Source: Seiridium cupressi (lineage: Eukaryota > Ascomycota > Sordariomycetes > Amphisphaeriales > Sporocadaceae). Taken from it: 64,000 nucleotides of DNA. Below are positions 11,222 through 22,735 of the stretch, one piece after another. The notes below the pieces were generated by a model that was not told the DNA's origin, searched no databases, and was given only the letters and a program-made list of their open reading frames with translations. Each line of letters begins with the position of its first letter. Positions within the stretch are counted from its first letter, which is position 1. The DNA lies in NCBI GenBank assembly GCA_036674765.1, contig JARVKI010000036.1, forward strand, positions 62,001 through 126,000, given 5' to 3'. Position numbers and translations under genes: made by a program.

Positions 11222-13980
11222 ATGGCCGACCAGGACGACGCCGCTGGGCTTTTGTTCAGCTCATGTGTATTTACTTTTGTCGAGAGCAGAGACTTGCCTG
11301 AGGGTCTCATTGCAGAGGTACCTGCGCATCTTCCAGTCTCTCTTCTTCTATTAATACTAATTGGGCCTTCTAAAAGTTATCCAGCCAAGTCACGAAGTTC
11401 GGCGGCCAAGTGATCGACGCGCGACGCGACAGGTCGCTCCACCTCGAAAAAGTCACCCATATAGTCACGAACACGGTCGACTTTCCACAATGTACCGATG
11501 CGGCGGCAATGATGATCCCCTTGGTGAAATCATCATGGATCTCGGCCTCCCTTGCCCGAAACAAGCCCGCCCAACTGCGGCCATACTCTCCCGACCCGAA
11601 GCTATTCTTCAGCGAAATCATTCTGTCCGTCGCCGATGATATCCCCCCAACTGACAAAGAATCCATTATCGGTGCCACCATGGCTATGGGCGGTGTGGAT
11701 TCCGAGAATGTCACAAAGCTTGTCACGCACATCTGCGCGCTGTCCATGGACAACGACAAATGCCGGATAGTCAAGGCCAAGAATCTAAAATGCAAGATTG
11801 TGCTTCCACACTGGTACGAGTCTGGACAGATCCGTGTCTAAGAAAATCGCTAACATTATGCAAGGTTCGATGATTGCTTTAAGCTTGGGAAGAAAATTGA
11901 CGAGGGACCGTATCTCTTGCCAGATCCTGAGATCATCTCAGCGCGTCCGGAGGCGGAGGTGCCAGTCCCGACAAGTCAACACCTTGAGGGTGCGACTTCT
12001 GCCCGGCCCCAGTGGATACCGCCTCCGACTGACTCTGTGGCAGGCGTGCGACCCAAACTTACCGTGTTCGATGAGAAAGCAGTCATGCTATCTCGGGACT
12101 TGTCCATTACGAATCGCTTGAGGGAGATAATCCAAGACCTCATCGAGGATGGCGGCGGATCTATAACCGATACTGTTAGCGAGAGTGATTACTTCGTCTG
12201 TCAGTATCGAGATGGAGATCAGTACATTCGCGCTTCTCATGAGGGCAAGCATGTTGGTAACCTCTCCTGGCTATATCACCTCATCACCAACAACGAATGG
12301 ACCTCTCCGATGCGCCGACTTCTCCACTATCCGGTTCCGAGAGATGGCATACCTGGATTCAAAGACTTACGGATCACTGTGTCAAACTATGGTGGCGAGG
12401 CTCGAATTTACCTCGAAAATCTGGTCTCCGCAGCAGGTGCGACGTACACGAAGACCATGAAAGCGGATAATACGCATTTGATCACGGCAAGGAACAATAG
12501 CGAGAAATGCGAGGCTGCCCGCGACTGGAACATTAACATGATCAACCATCTGTGGATCGAGGAGAGTTATGCCAAGAGTGAGATACAGAGTCTTACGGTT
12601 GAGAGATATACGCACTTCCCAGGCCGAACTAACCTGGGCGAGGTCATTGGCCAGACTTCTTTGGACGAGTCGAAGCTCCGCGCGACATACTACCCAGGTG
12701 GCCCAGGCAAGCCTACGGCTGCTGCATCACGCAAGCGCAAAATGTTGGACATGGCAAAGGAGAATGCTCATTCCGAAGGGCCTGCAGAAGGAGTGGCGAT
12801 AGGCCGCCAAGCCCGAAAGGAATTTGATGTTATGAAGGACACCGACTCAGACTATGCGGAAAGGACCGCTGAAGAGTTTGGAGTGCCTGCGCCGGCGAAG
12901 CGCCGCGCAATCCAGACGGTTTCCACACCTGCTCGTGGTCGCCACGTGCGTGGTGGGAAAGAGAATGAGACACCGTCTTCTGTTTCGTCCGGTAGTCGCA
13001 GCGCCAAGGAAAAGGCACAGAAGCGGCTACTGGATCTCGCGCCTGATGTCGCTCTATACGAGAAGGAGAAGAAACGAGGACTGAAGGACGGCATGTGGGG
13101 TGGCAAACGAGCTGCGGACCATATCGATCGAGAGAACCTGAACCGTCGCAGCGCCTCTAGTCCAGCCGCAGACGAAGGTGAAGATGTACCAGTCAAGAAG
13201 CGAGCCCCCCGGAAGACCAAGCCAACATTGCCGGAGATTGATGCGAAAGTTATCCTTACAGGGTTCAAGCGATGGGTCAATGATAAGTTCAAGGAAGATG
13301 CTGATCGGGTAAGTGTATAATGTCTACTCCTGCTGCCGGACCACACCTAACACATTTTGCAGAAAAAGCTCCGCGATCTTGGTATAAAAGTTGTGACTGA
13401 CGGCCAAGAATGCGACTACCTGGTGGCGCCGCAAGTAGTGCGGACTGTCAAATTCCTTCGCAATCTGTCCAAGGGCGCCAAAGTCCTCTCATCTGAATGG
13501 ATTGAGAAATGCCTAGACACAGGGGAAGTTCCACCACCTGAAGACTACCTCCTTAAGGACAAGGAGAACGAGAAGAAGTTTGGATTCAAGCTGCAGACCT
13601 CGGTCCAGCGGGCAGCCAAGAACAAGGGCAAGCTATTATGGAACCTCCCCATCTATTGTACCTCCAGCATCAAAAATGGCACCGACAGTTATAAGGCGAT
13701 TGCGGATGCAAATGGTGCTATTTTCCTGGTATATGCGGCGAGGAGCGGCACGACCATCAAGCCTACCAACCCAGAAGAGGACGAAGGAGGTCCAGAGCCG
13801 GTGTACTTGCTCAGCACCGCAAGCCCAGAAGAGAAGAAGCTGTGGCCCAGGTTCGAGGCTATGGCGCGCCAGGGCAACATGGAGCCTCGGGTGGTTGCTT
13901 CGGATTGGCTGTTGGATGTGGTGATGAAGCAAGAGCTGGCGTTTGACAAGAAGTATCTCGTGACGAATTTCTTTAGTTAG
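11222..13980 (+). CDS. RTT107: BRCT-repeat DNA-damage scaffold, Rtt107/Brc1 family
   Basis: Four predicted exons: 11222-11317, 11377-11813, 11865-13308 and 13363-13980; 864 aa. The N-terminal half carries consecutive BRCT repeats: LLFSSCVFTFVES with KVTHIVTN, then VTHICALS with CKIVLPHWFDDCF, then DYFVCQYRDG with NLSWLYHLI, then NTHLITARNNSEKCEAARDW with HLWIEESY. A disordered basic linker follows, with several S/T-P and S/T-Q sites. The last ~220 residues hold a C-terminal BRCT pair (CDYLVAPQVVRTVKFL, VLSSEWIEKC, and DWLLDVVM). This four-plus-two layout is that of S. cerevisiae Rtt107 and S. pombe Brc1. Their C-terminal pair binds phosphorylated H2A at stalled forks and their N-terminal repeats recruit Slx4, Smc5/6 and ubiquitin-ligase partners. 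Expected nuclear. It converges on the vps25 gene, 212 bp away. Confidence 0.9.
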
Positions 13981-14192
13981 CTCAGTATGCCGTTTACGTT
14001 TTGGTTGGTCTTGTCGAGCATGGTGTCTGGGTGTTGGCTTCATAAATATAATGACCCTGTTGGAAATCGGCTCTGCCCCATAGCTCTGTAGGCCGTAGCA
14101 TAGCATTACTGTGAATACTTGCATTGAGCTTTCCATTACCACTTCTTGCCTGCCAACCGAGTTGTTGCATTTTTCTCTTACTTGTTCCAATA

Positions 14193-14750
14193 TTAGAAGA
14201 ACTTGACACCCTGCTCGTCGCCGTGTCCAATTGTCTGGGCTTTGCCTCTCTTGACTAGGATCTGTAGTGCCTTCTGAAGCACCTCGGCATCCATACCTCG
14301 GATATCTGTCCCTACTGTGGCTTCTCCTTCCGTCAGCTCCCACAGAGTGAGCACGGCATTCTTCTGGCCAGTCGCGTCGGCCCAGCTCTCAAGTTCGCGC
14401 GCCCACTCCTCAGGCGTCCTCCAGTAGATGAAGACCACATCGCCGTCGCTCTTGCCGCCGACCCACTCGGCGCGGCCCTGCTTGCGCATGAACTCGAGCA
14501 CCTCCCGTGCGTCGGTCAGGCTGAGCCGCCGGTCGAGCGTCTTGTTGTAGAACAGGTTCTCGGTTGCCGGCGACGAGAGTGAGAGCTTGAAGAGCCGGTG
14601 GTGCGAGCAGTAGGACAGGATCAGCGAGGACCATTTCTCGAGCTGCGAGTGCTGCGTCGTCGTGTTCACTTGCCGCGTGAAGAAAGGCGGGAAGTGGTAC
14701 TCGCGCGGGAAGTCGAAGGGCGGCGGCCTGGAGGAGTCGAGGGTCGCCAT
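14193..14750 (-). CDS. VPS25: ESCRT-II subunit Vps25
   Basis: Single exon, 185 aa, the usual length for Vps25. The N-terminus has FDFPREYHFPPFFTRQ, the PPxF/FP segment that contacts Vps22 and Vps36. Two winged-helix domains follow (roughly residues 10-95 and 100-185), with NKTLDRRLSL and EVLQKALQILVKRGKAQ in the expected places. In ESCRT-II two Vps25 copies bind one Vps22 and one Vps36, then recruit Vps20 of ESCRT-III on endosomes during multivesicular-body sorting. No intron is needed. The neighbouring genes are unrelated in function. Confidence 0.93.
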   Translation of the reverse strand: MATLDSSRPPPFDFPREYHFPPFFTRQVNTTTQHSQLEKWSSLILSYCSHHRLFKLSLSSPATENLFYNKTLDRRLSLTDAREVLEFMRKQGRAEWVGGKSDGDVVFIYWRTPEEWARELESWADATGQKNAVLTLWELTEGEATVGTDIRGMDAEVLQKALQILVKRGKAQTIGHGDEQGVKFF

Positions 14751-15157
14751 CTTGGGTGGCTCGTTGTTCTGATGAAGAAGCCGGATTACTTAAATCTGGT
14801 AGGAGGCGGCACAGCGGGAATTTGGAAAAGAGAATGTGTGTTGGCTAAGCAGTGGCATCAAACTTCAAATCCGTATGTCAGTGCAAGGTGACGAGGAGGT
14901 ACATGGCAGATAGTGTGGGGGGAGCTACAATGTAGCTTTGGCGGGGTTTATGCTGTGAGGCATGGCGGGGCAGGGGGTGACTACATATCTACACTGACCT
15001 ACGGTTAGAATAAAATATCGACAGGGGCACATTTAGGCAGACAACATGGAGCTTAAAGTTACTGCCTATCTTCTCATCGTCTTAAAACACACAATTCCGT
15101 CTTGTGTGCAGCAGATTTCACCAAATTTACCCCTCTGTTCAATATCATTAACCCATC
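14751..15157. other. Divergent promoter region, 407 bp
   Basis: Lies between vps25 (minus) and the 2EXR gene (plus). It has G-rich runs near 14915-14980. No gene seen. Confidence 0.5.
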
Positions 15158-16216
15158 ATGATTTCGACCGAGTGCAACATCTCGGTACCCTCGTCCAAAT
15201 CTGGATCGGATGGAATATCGAGACAACTCCCTTCTGACGATTCGGTTTCCTCGGAGGTAAGCAGTGATCCCGTCCCCTTGAACGAGATGCTCGATAGCTT
15301 GTATGCAGGCTCCAGTGACTCCCGATTTGAGTGCTTCACTTCTCTGCCCTGCGAGCTCCGTTTCCACATATGGAAGACGAGCTTGAAATGCAACCGAATC
15401 ATCTACATCACATGTCTCCCCTGTTCATCACCGCCCCCTTGGCGACAACAGGGTCGAGGTGGACGATACAGCACCTACAATGAGCTCGGTAAGGCAACAA
15501 GCGGTGATCGTTATGAACACCGGTTTCAGAACCTGCCCCGGCCGGCACTGTTGCGCGTGAGTGTGGAGGCTAGAAGTGTAGCTCTACGATTCTACCGTGT
15601 GAAACTGCCTTTGTACCAATCCATACCCGCCATCGTCAATGAATCGACTTCTTCACAGAGATCAAATAGAGACAAATCTGGCCAGACTTGCTCGTTGTTC
15701 TTCAACCCCGAGTATGACTTTCTGAGCCCTTGCATACCGTCCCTTTTCCCGCACCGGCGACATCTCTTCTTCGATCTCCTGCACGACATCAAAGCATACG
15801 ACCCCCGGGATATTGGAGTTCTCAACCTCATTGTATCCAATGTATGTGTCCCTAGGTCGGTGGAAGACGGTTATCGGGAATCGTTTAAGGCGATGGCGGC
15901 CAACCTGCAAAATCTGTGGCTTCATCTGTCATTTTCCAGCAGCACAGGGCATGCAGACTCATTCACCCGGCTGGAAACCGATCCACGGTCTATCGATCTA
16001 GATCTACACCGCGTACCTTTGAATTGTCTACACCATAACCCACTCCACACGCTATGGGAGCAAATTGAGACATTATTTGGTATCAAGCGCGACCGGCCGC
16101 TTGATTTTCCTTCAAATGTGGAATCTGGGCCCCTGAGACGGACGTGCCTGCAGTGGCGGGTTTCTGGCTGTTCCCAAGCTCAATCGCTCCCAAGGTTACC
16201 GGAATGGGTCGTGTAA
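15158..16216 (+). CDS. 2EXR domain protein
   Basis: Single open frame of 352 aa. The 2EXR domain, a fungal-expanded family of unknown function, starts near residue 58 with FECFTSLPCELRFHIWKTSL, followed by the R-x-I-x-I strand (NRIIYIT). A second conserved block, ALLRVSVEARSVALRFY, matches the usual LL.V+.ESR..AL..Y motif. A Ser-rich, probably disordered stretch precedes the domain. No signal peptide or membrane segment. These proteins are abundant and variable in moulds; the role here cannot be stated. The start at 15158 is the first ATG of the frame. Confidence 0.8.
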   Translation: MISTECNISVPSSKSGSDGISRQLPSDDSVSSEVSSDPVPLNEMLDSLYAGSSDSRFECFTSLPCELRFHIWKTSLKCNRIIYITCLPCSSPPPWRQQGRGGRYSTYNELGKATSGDRYEHRFQNLPRPALLRVSVEARSVALRFYRVKLPLYQSIPAIVNESTSSQRSNRDKSGQTCSLFFNPEYDFLSPCIPSLFPHRRHLFFDLLHDIKAYDPRDIGVLNLIVSNVCVPRSVEDGYRESFKAMAANLQNLWLHLSFSSSTGHADSFTRLETDPRSIDLDLHRVPLNCLHHNPLHTLWEQIETLFGIKRDRPLDFPSNVESGPLRRTCLQWRVSGCSQAQSLPRLPEWVV

Positions 16217-17054
16217 TGTTCAGCGACCAATATCTTCATCTGCCAGCTCATCCACTTCAACTTTGTGTCATGGACTTGCCATGAGCCCTGCACCCATCAC
16301 TGTTGAAGCTTCTTTCGAGTGGACAGACCATAGCACTTCGCAAGACGGCTACGAAGTTGACCACTAGTGATACACTGGGTCGGAATTAATATTTGTATCT
16401 ACCGCCAGCAGTGCCATTGCGAGGGTCAGGCCTATGCTCACAAGAGAATGATCCCATACTGAGGTAAGAGTGATGGATGTGGCTACCCACAATCACAACA
16501 TATTCAGCCTTTTCTTTTGAGGTCTCCAGCTTCTCACCTTGAATCATGACTCTACATTGTTTCTTCGGAGATTTGCTACTCAGTAAGATGGATGATCCCA
16601 GGTAGGTAGTAATTATCTGTAATCTCTGTAAGGTACAACAGACTTGTATGGGATAATACAAACTTCCAGTCCTTCTACGCATTTATACGAAGAGCGAGTG
16701 CCTCCTTAATGAATACCCATGATAAGCGTCGTGATAGTCCTGACTGGAAAACCAAAATGCACACAAGTCGGGGAATTTGAGTATCATAACTGAGTAACAT
16801 CAAGGTATCATGTCTGGTCAAACAGTAAATCAACAGCAGAGTCTGCTATATATACAACCTCTTTAGGAACCATACATTCGTGCGCATCGTCAAAAGGTAT
16901 CTCATCGTAATTCCGAACAAGCCAATAAACATCAACCTTCCAAAACGCCATCGACGAAGATTGCCGTTTCCACAAACACTCATGCCGCGCCTATTGAACC
17001 GGAAAACGACAATTGAAAGGCCAAGCAATATACAACTCAACGTTGGTAGTTGCT
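16217..17054. other. Convergent 3' intergenic region, 838 bp
   Basis: Between the ends of the 2EXR gene and ndc80. Mostly AT-rich sequence consistent with two 3' UTRs. No supported gene. Confidence 0.6.
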
Positions 17055-19210
17055 CTACTCATCGTCTCCTTCATCATCATCCTCGGCCATTTCCTCAGGC
17101 ACGAGTTCTTTCTCGAGCTCATCTGCCACGAAACTCTCGTAATCCTCCAGATTCTTCTGAACGTGCACCTTGAACTTGATGATATCGTTCAACATACGCT
17201 CAATCTCGGTATGGAGCTCCTCACGCAGTGTATTGGCTTTGAGGGTGAGTTGTTCGTATCTGTCACTGTTAGTCTCTCATGGAGGGAACGGCTGATCAAT
17301 GGTTTCAAGACTTACTCAATGTTGGTATTCATCTCCCTCTGCTCCAGGAATTGCAAGCTCTCTGTGAGCTGGGTGCGCATCTTGGCGAGCTCCTTCTCCA
17401 TCTTCTCGATCTGGGCATCACTCGCTAACTTTTGCGTCATGGTGACCTCTTTGGTCTTCTCGTACTCCTCCTCGGCGGCACGCACGCGATGACGCAGTGC
17501 CTCGACCTCGCCCTTCTTGTCCTCGATGGTCTCCTTGATACCATCGAGCAATTCGTGGTCTTTCAACATGACGTCCATGGCAAGTCCGCGTCGCTCGCTG
17601 ACCTCCTTACGCAGCTGTGCAAAGCTGTTCTTAACAGTTCCGCGCAGGTCCAGGTTCAGGATATGAGCTGGTTGATATCCGGTTATGGAGTCTGCCAGGA
17701 GTCGCTCGGTTCCAGTTGTCGAGCCGTATGAGCCTCCTTTCATGACAGATCCCGTAAAATCTGATTCGTTCACTGTGACTGCGAGCTCGTATTGTTCACC
17801 CTTCGCATTTTCAGCGCTGGCGGGGATGAGCAAATTCTGGTAAGCCATGGTGTTGTACTTGTCGACCAGACGTTCAAGCTCATCGAGTCTTCGACTGGCT
17901 TCAATCTCCTTTTCGGCTACTTTCTTCTTTACATCTTCTAGCCGCTGGGCGGCCGATTCGATCCCGCGCTGCAGTCGTTCACGTTCCGAGGTCATGCGGT
18001 CGATATCCGACATGCTTATCCCTTGGCTGTCGACTTCTTTCTGCAGGCTGCGGCGCTCTTCGTCTGCTTCCTTCAGCTCTTCCATTAACTTGTCGTACTC
18101 CTCCTGTAGGACGGCAATCCGGCTCTCGTATTTCTCCGACCTCTGCTGGGCGAGGGCATTGTATTCCTCAAACTTGACTTTGTCCTCTTCCATGATTTTA
18201 AAGTGATCATCCAGGACACGGGGATCGGGGGTAGACTTTTCCAGGTCCTCTATTTCTTGTTGTAATCTGGCATGTTCGGCTTCCAGCATGTCAAGCTCGG
18301 ATTGATACTTCGAGTTTGATCGTTCGAAGGCCTTGGCCATGGCTTCAATGTGCGGTGCCAAAGCCCTTTCGGCATCCTCGTCGCCTGCATCGTCGCCCAT
18401 ATCCAGCCAGTCTCGGTAGGCTGAGCTCAAGAAGTCAAATATGATATGGTCTCCTGAAACATCAATACCAGCCTCCATGCATGCATCATCATAATGGTGG
18501 TGCGCGTATCCCTCCAGCATCTGGGCCAATTGCATCATCCAGTGTAGCAAGCCGAGGAACGTGCTCCAGTTCTGGCCACCGACAGCAGCGATTTGTGACT
18601 TGGTGATACTCCGTTCAAATGGGTAGCGCAACTGCTTTAAAATCGGCGGCACCTCCTGGTCAATGTTCTTCTGGAAGCGGTAGCTCGGGTCAATACGGTG
18701 ATACAGCCACTGGAACATATAATTGAAGTCCTTCTGCGTAGGTGACTTGATGATGTTTTGCGACAAGTTGTGCTTCATTTCCATCTCGAAATTGTGCTGC
18801 ACCAGGTAATCCAGAATCTCCTGCCCAATACGCGCCTGGTATGATCGATCTCGTAACGGGCGGGGATCCTTCGGTACGCCAGCAGCTTGCGGTGCTTGTT
18901 GGAAGAAACTCTGGTGGCTCATGGGGCCATTTGATGATGGTCGTGGACGGTACACGCTGCTCCTCCGCTGGTCGCCTTCGGAGCTGCGGCCTGGCAGGCC
19001 GGCAGGCGCGTAGGTCTTGACGGTCGCGCTGTTCGGGGCGAGGGACGCGCGCTTGACTGATGACATGCCCATCTCGGCGAGGTTGCCGCCGGAGGAGGAT
19101 CGCGAGAATATGGGCTGGGCTGGGCGGCCGCCCATGAGGGACTGCCTAGACCCCGACACGGAGCGCACGTGGCTGCCACCAAAGCCGCTCGTGGAATTAG
19201 ACCTTTTCAT
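17055..19210 (-). CDS. NDC80: Kinetochore protein Ndc80 (Hec1)
   Basis: Exons 19210-17316 and 17259-17055 around a 56-nt intron; 699 aa. Residues 1-120 are a basic, Ser/Arg-rich tail, the part of Ndc80 that binds microtubules and is tuned by Aurora B. A calponin-homology domain follows (about 120-250), marked by [36 protein letters not shown] and [18 protein letters not shown]. The rest is a long heptad-repeat coiled coil (about 300-670) that pairs with Nuf2, ending in a short acidic tail. The Ndc80 complex (Ndc80-Nuf2-Spc24-Spc25) joins kinetochores to spindle microtubules. The small second exon restores the expected C-terminus. Divergent from the OB-fold gene. Confidence 0.95.
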
Positions 19211-19969
19211 GGCGGAAGCGGGTTGGGGAATTGCTGAGTTCGAGTTGAGGTTAATGCCTCCTAGAGTCTACGCGATTGATTTCAGAGTTAGTTTCTCTCT
19301 GTGGGGGTGGTAGTGGAGATGCGCATCGTCGTACCTCACGGGGCCTTCGCACGCTCCAAAGGCCTGTGTCCTGCGACATAGTGCAGGAACCCCCCGGAAC
19401 GATTTGGCTCTGCGATGTGCTGGCGGTGTTTGGCGATCACGCCTGCAGCGCAACTTTGGGGCAATCGTGTGGTTATGTTGGTTTGTGGGCAATTCGCCAG
19501 AATGGAGAGCCGCTACTGCTCTGTTGTAAGCGTGTGAAAATGGTCATCTCGAAGTTTTAAAATGGTGTTGCTTGAGTCGCAAGTAAACAAACAGTGCGGG
19601 GGTCTTGATTGGCTGCTATGCGCTTGCCAGCACACCTGCAGCACAACGCACAGCGGGTGGGGCCTTCTGCTAGCCCTGTCCAGGTGGAGGGTCATGTCGT
19701 GTCATAGAGGCTGACAGGTACGTACCTGCCAAAGTATTTCAAGTCGTCCTTGGGTTCGGTCCCAGTTGCCTGCTGACCGCGTTGAGTTCTTCACATCTGC
19801 TTTCATAACGGAGGAACGAGTGCACTGTTCTATATATCACTTTCTCCTTGCTTTTTCTCTTGCTACTTACTCTTGCTCTTGCTCTTGCCGTTGCTACTCC
19901 TTTCTTTGGACCCGTCATCGACTGGTTCGGGTGCATCATGATGAGCTCTAATAGCTCGCACCAGCAAAA
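19211..19969. promoter_or_regulatory. Divergent promoter of ndc80 and the OB-fold gene, with CT tract
   Basis: 759 bp without a gene. On the plus strand a TATATA string at 19831-19836 is followed by a pyrimidine-rich tract (about 19838-19909) with repeated CTTGCT units, 60-130 bp before the ATG at 19970. CT tracts of this kind often mark transcription starts in filamentous fungi. No binding site is assigned. Confidence 0.45.
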
Positions 19970-21046
19970 ATGGCGCCGCCAAAGGTAATGATACTTGCCG
20001 GTGCGCCAGAGAACTCATCCCTAGATTGGCAAGCGGATGGGCTCTTGGACGACTTCTTGGAGCCGATCGCGCGGTTCGCTGGTATATATGAACCATCACA
20101 GTCAACAACGGACAACCTAGCCGAAGATACGGTCTTGGATACGGCAACATGGAGAAGCATACCTTTAGAGAGAGTGAGGCTTCAGACTGGCTTTTCCCAA
20201 GTCCATGAGTTTGAGGACCCTTACCAAGGCGATCAGGACTTCTTCAGTATTGCACATACTCAAGACTCAGCTGGGCCGAGCCAATCTCTGCTTGAAGAGT
20301 TTTACCAGCACTCTTTGAGAGTCCAGGATAACATATCATCTTCACAGTTGCCCACGGCTACTTTTTCTAGTACCGATTCGTCAGTTCTTTCGACCCAAGA
20401 TGAAAGTACGCACGACTCTATAGGAGATAGTACCTTCCTTGCACAAGGAGATCGGACCTTGGGCGTGGGAGGAGCACAACTGAGTGAGCTTGAAGATCTA
20501 CCGAACGCCAAGTTCCTAAACTCAATCGAACCGCAGACCATGACTGTGAATTTGATTGTGGGTGTCATTTCCATTGCTGAACCTCGGGTTATCAAGACGC
20601 GCTGGGGAACGTCAAAGTCACTAGTGGAGCTCCTGGTTGGCGATGAAACCAGATCTGGATTTAGCATCACGTTCTGGCTTACGGATGATTCCAGGTCGCC
20701 TGCCGACGTGACTTTGAGGTCTCTCAGAAGACAGGATATCATCCTTCTGCGCAATATTGGCCTCAGTCATTTCAACGGCAAGGTGCACGGCCACAGCTTG
20801 CGGAAAAGCGTTACGAAAATCGACCTGCTGTACCGCCGGAAATTGGATGATGAAGATGTCCGTGGCTTCTACAGTGCTAGAGAACTTGCGTCGCGAAGTA
20901 ATCATCATCCGCAGCTAGCAAAGACTAGAAAAGTACGAGACTGGGTGCTGAAGTTTGTTGGAGGCGATCCCGCTCACCTGGGAAAAAGAAAGGAAAAGGG
21001 AAAGGCTGTAAGAAGCTGGGAATTACCGCCAGCCGATACTCAATAA
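19970..21046 (+). CDS. OB-fold nucleic-acid-binding-like protein, function unknown
   Basis: Single frame of 358 aa. The first ~170 residues are Ser/Asp-rich and probably disordered, with S/T-Q sites. From about residue 185 a beta-rich segment begins (TMTVNLIVGVISIAEPRVIKT), followed by SLVELLVGDETRSGFSITFWL. That fits strands 1-3 of an OB fold as found in single-stranded DNA-binding proteins. A basic C-terminal region (KIDLLYRRK, then GKRKEKGKAV) follows. The layout of a disordered N-terminus plus OB domain recalls shieldin/SHLD2-type and RPA-related proteins, but I cannot show homology by eye. Likely nuclear. It starts at the first ATG after the CT-rich tract. Confidence 0.6.
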   Translation: MAPPKVMILAGAPENSSLDWQADGLLDDFLEPIARFAGIYEPSQSTTDNLAEDTVLDTATWRSIPLERVRLQTGFSQVHEFEDPYQGDQDFFSIAHTQDSAGPSQSLLEEFYQHSLRVQDNISSSQLPTATFSSTDSSVLSTQDESTHDSIGDSTFLAQGDRTLGVGGAQLSELEDLPNAKFLNSIEPQTMTVNLIVGVISIAEPRVIKTRWGTSKSLVELLVGDETRSGFSITFWLTDDSRSPADVTLRSLRRQDIILLRNIGLSHFNGKVHGHSLRKSVTKIDLLYRRKLDDEDVRGFYSARELASRSNHHPQLAKTRKVRDWVLKFVGGDPAHLGKRKEKGKAVRSWELPPADTQ

Positions 21047-21779
21047 CTTTACCGCCAAACATAACTTCCTGGAAACAGAAGTTGCAGGCGACATATCTTC
21101 CAACGATGCAACAACTCAGCCATCTCTTGGCGTATGGGCGTTTGGAGAGTGTGACAAAATGGCAAGTTCTTGAATTCTCTAAGATGGGCCTCTACGTATA
21201 TATTTGTGAGCTTTTTAGGAGGAAAGGACATAGCTTTCAAGTAAACGCCGAAATTTGGGTTGCGCCCAGCAGAAGATATTGCAATTTCGGATGCCGGTGG
21301 CGTTGTTGAGATGTTCTGATTATAGAAATGAGATCCGGTAGACTTGACTGGTGATGACCAAGCACAGAACTTCAATAATCCAAGTCAAAGTCATACGTCT
21401 ATACAATGAACTATCGCAGGAATCAAAAAGTTTATTTGTATTAAGTCCGCGCATCTGACCAATCCGATCTTGTGATGAAAGCTTGAGGATTGCTGCTTCG
21501 GAGTCGCCACACCACCTTTTCGGTTCTGCCCATGATTGGCCAAGTCGACAACCACCAGAACTCCTCCTCACTGACATCACCGGAGGATGAGAGAGACAGT
21601 AAAATAAGTATGCAACGTCAGTTTATGCCGTTTCGAAGACTATTTATTAGTATTTGTCTGTGATCGTCGTGTCCGACCCAGACTAATACCGGGACCGGGT
21701 CTTTCAGATCATCGTTCTTATACGCTTTTCTTTTCCCGTGTTCAGTATACCCCTGTCCATCCCCCCAATACCACCAAAA
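21047..21779. other. Intergenic, 733 bp
   Basis: Between two plus-strand genes. It holds the 3' end of the OB-fold gene and the upstream region of the small membrane protein, whose last 60 bp are C-rich. No gene seen. Confidence 0.55.
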
Positions 21780-22214
21780 ATGGGCATCCCCTACTCGAAA
21801 CAGATCCACTCGGCCTTTGACCAAGTGACGCCCCTGGTTGCAGCAGGATTCGAAGTTCTCAAGACTACCAAGAACATCGCGATCCTGCTAGCATTTCTCC
21901 AAGTCTTCGTCGCTATAGTCCTCGTCCTTCAGCTCTGTGCGCTGCTAGGCCTCCTTGTGACGGTAAATCCGGACCTGGAGCAGGAGCGAGCGCAGATTGT
22001 GACGCCGGTCCTGAAGTGGTTGGCCGCTTGGGTCCTGCAGTATGGTGGGCTATTAGTGTGGAGCCTGAAGGTCTTCATCGTACTGGGTACGGCGGGCTTG
22101 GGAGTTCTTGTCTGGCAGGGTGGTCTGGCCGGCACGAGGGTGCCTGGGGAGGAGAATGGGGACGGGGGCCAGGACGGGGAAGGGGGTGAAAATGGGGAAG
22201 TTGGCGATGGTTAG
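21780..22214 (+). CDS. Small integral membrane protein, fungal, function unknown
   Basis: 144 aa from the ATG at 21780. I prefer this start to an in-frame one at 21738 because MGIPYSKQI begins the conserved-looking region. Two long hydrophobic stretches (about residues 33-63 and 78-122) would give two to four membrane segments. A Gly/Asp/Glu-rich tail of about 20 residues follows (GENGDGGQDGEGG-like). No signal peptide or enzymatic motif. Codon use is normal and the hydrophobic pattern is not random, so I believe it is expressed. Confidence 0.65.
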   Translation: MGIPYSKQIHSAFDQVTPLVAAGFEVLKTTKNIAILLAFLQVFVAIVLVLQLCALLGLLVTVNPDLEQERAQIVTPVLKWLAAWVLQYGGLLVWSLKVFIVLGTAGLGVLVWQGGLAGTRVPGEENGDGGQDGEGGENGEVGDG

Positions 22215-22735
22215 GATCAATTCCCAGGGACCGAAGTTGGATTTGTGTTATGCATCATGATGCCAGTGATATCAAGTTCGATTTATGTTCAACTTACTAA
22301 TGTGGGGCTTTCGGGTACTGGTAAGTCAAGATGACTGGTTTAGTGAGTGTTTTTGTATGATTCATGATGATTCTCACGGTGCGGCACGAGCTGGATTGGC
22401 AAGAAGGGTGGCTTTACTGTAAATGCACACTACAAGAAGTGGATGAAAGCAGTTAAGAATTGACTTCTGCAAGGTGGTTAATCTGTAAAGTTCAAGTAAT
22501 GTTCCGAAGGATGGTGCGATTCCTTAGACTGACGCTCACTCATATATGTCCATGCTGAGGTTGAGTCTTTGTAGAGTGATTCAATTATCCACTCGAGTCG
22601 TCTTCGCCTACTAACTAGTCGAGGCCGTTCAATGGTGAAAATGATTTCAATAGACTGAAATTTCACATGTTTCACGTAGAAATCGCCTCCAGAAGAATCC
22701 TTCAGCAGTGCAATAAAACTATTATCGCCGTACAG
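22215..22735. other. Convergent 3' intergenic region, 521 bp
   Basis: Between the small membrane protein gene and the end of the 5-oxoprolinase gene. AT-rich with no coding support. Confidence 0.6.

Noticed and set aside
13636..14343. Minus-strand frame across the end of RTT107 and part of vps25
   Set aside because: Antisense to one real gene and out of frame with the other; no recognisable motif.
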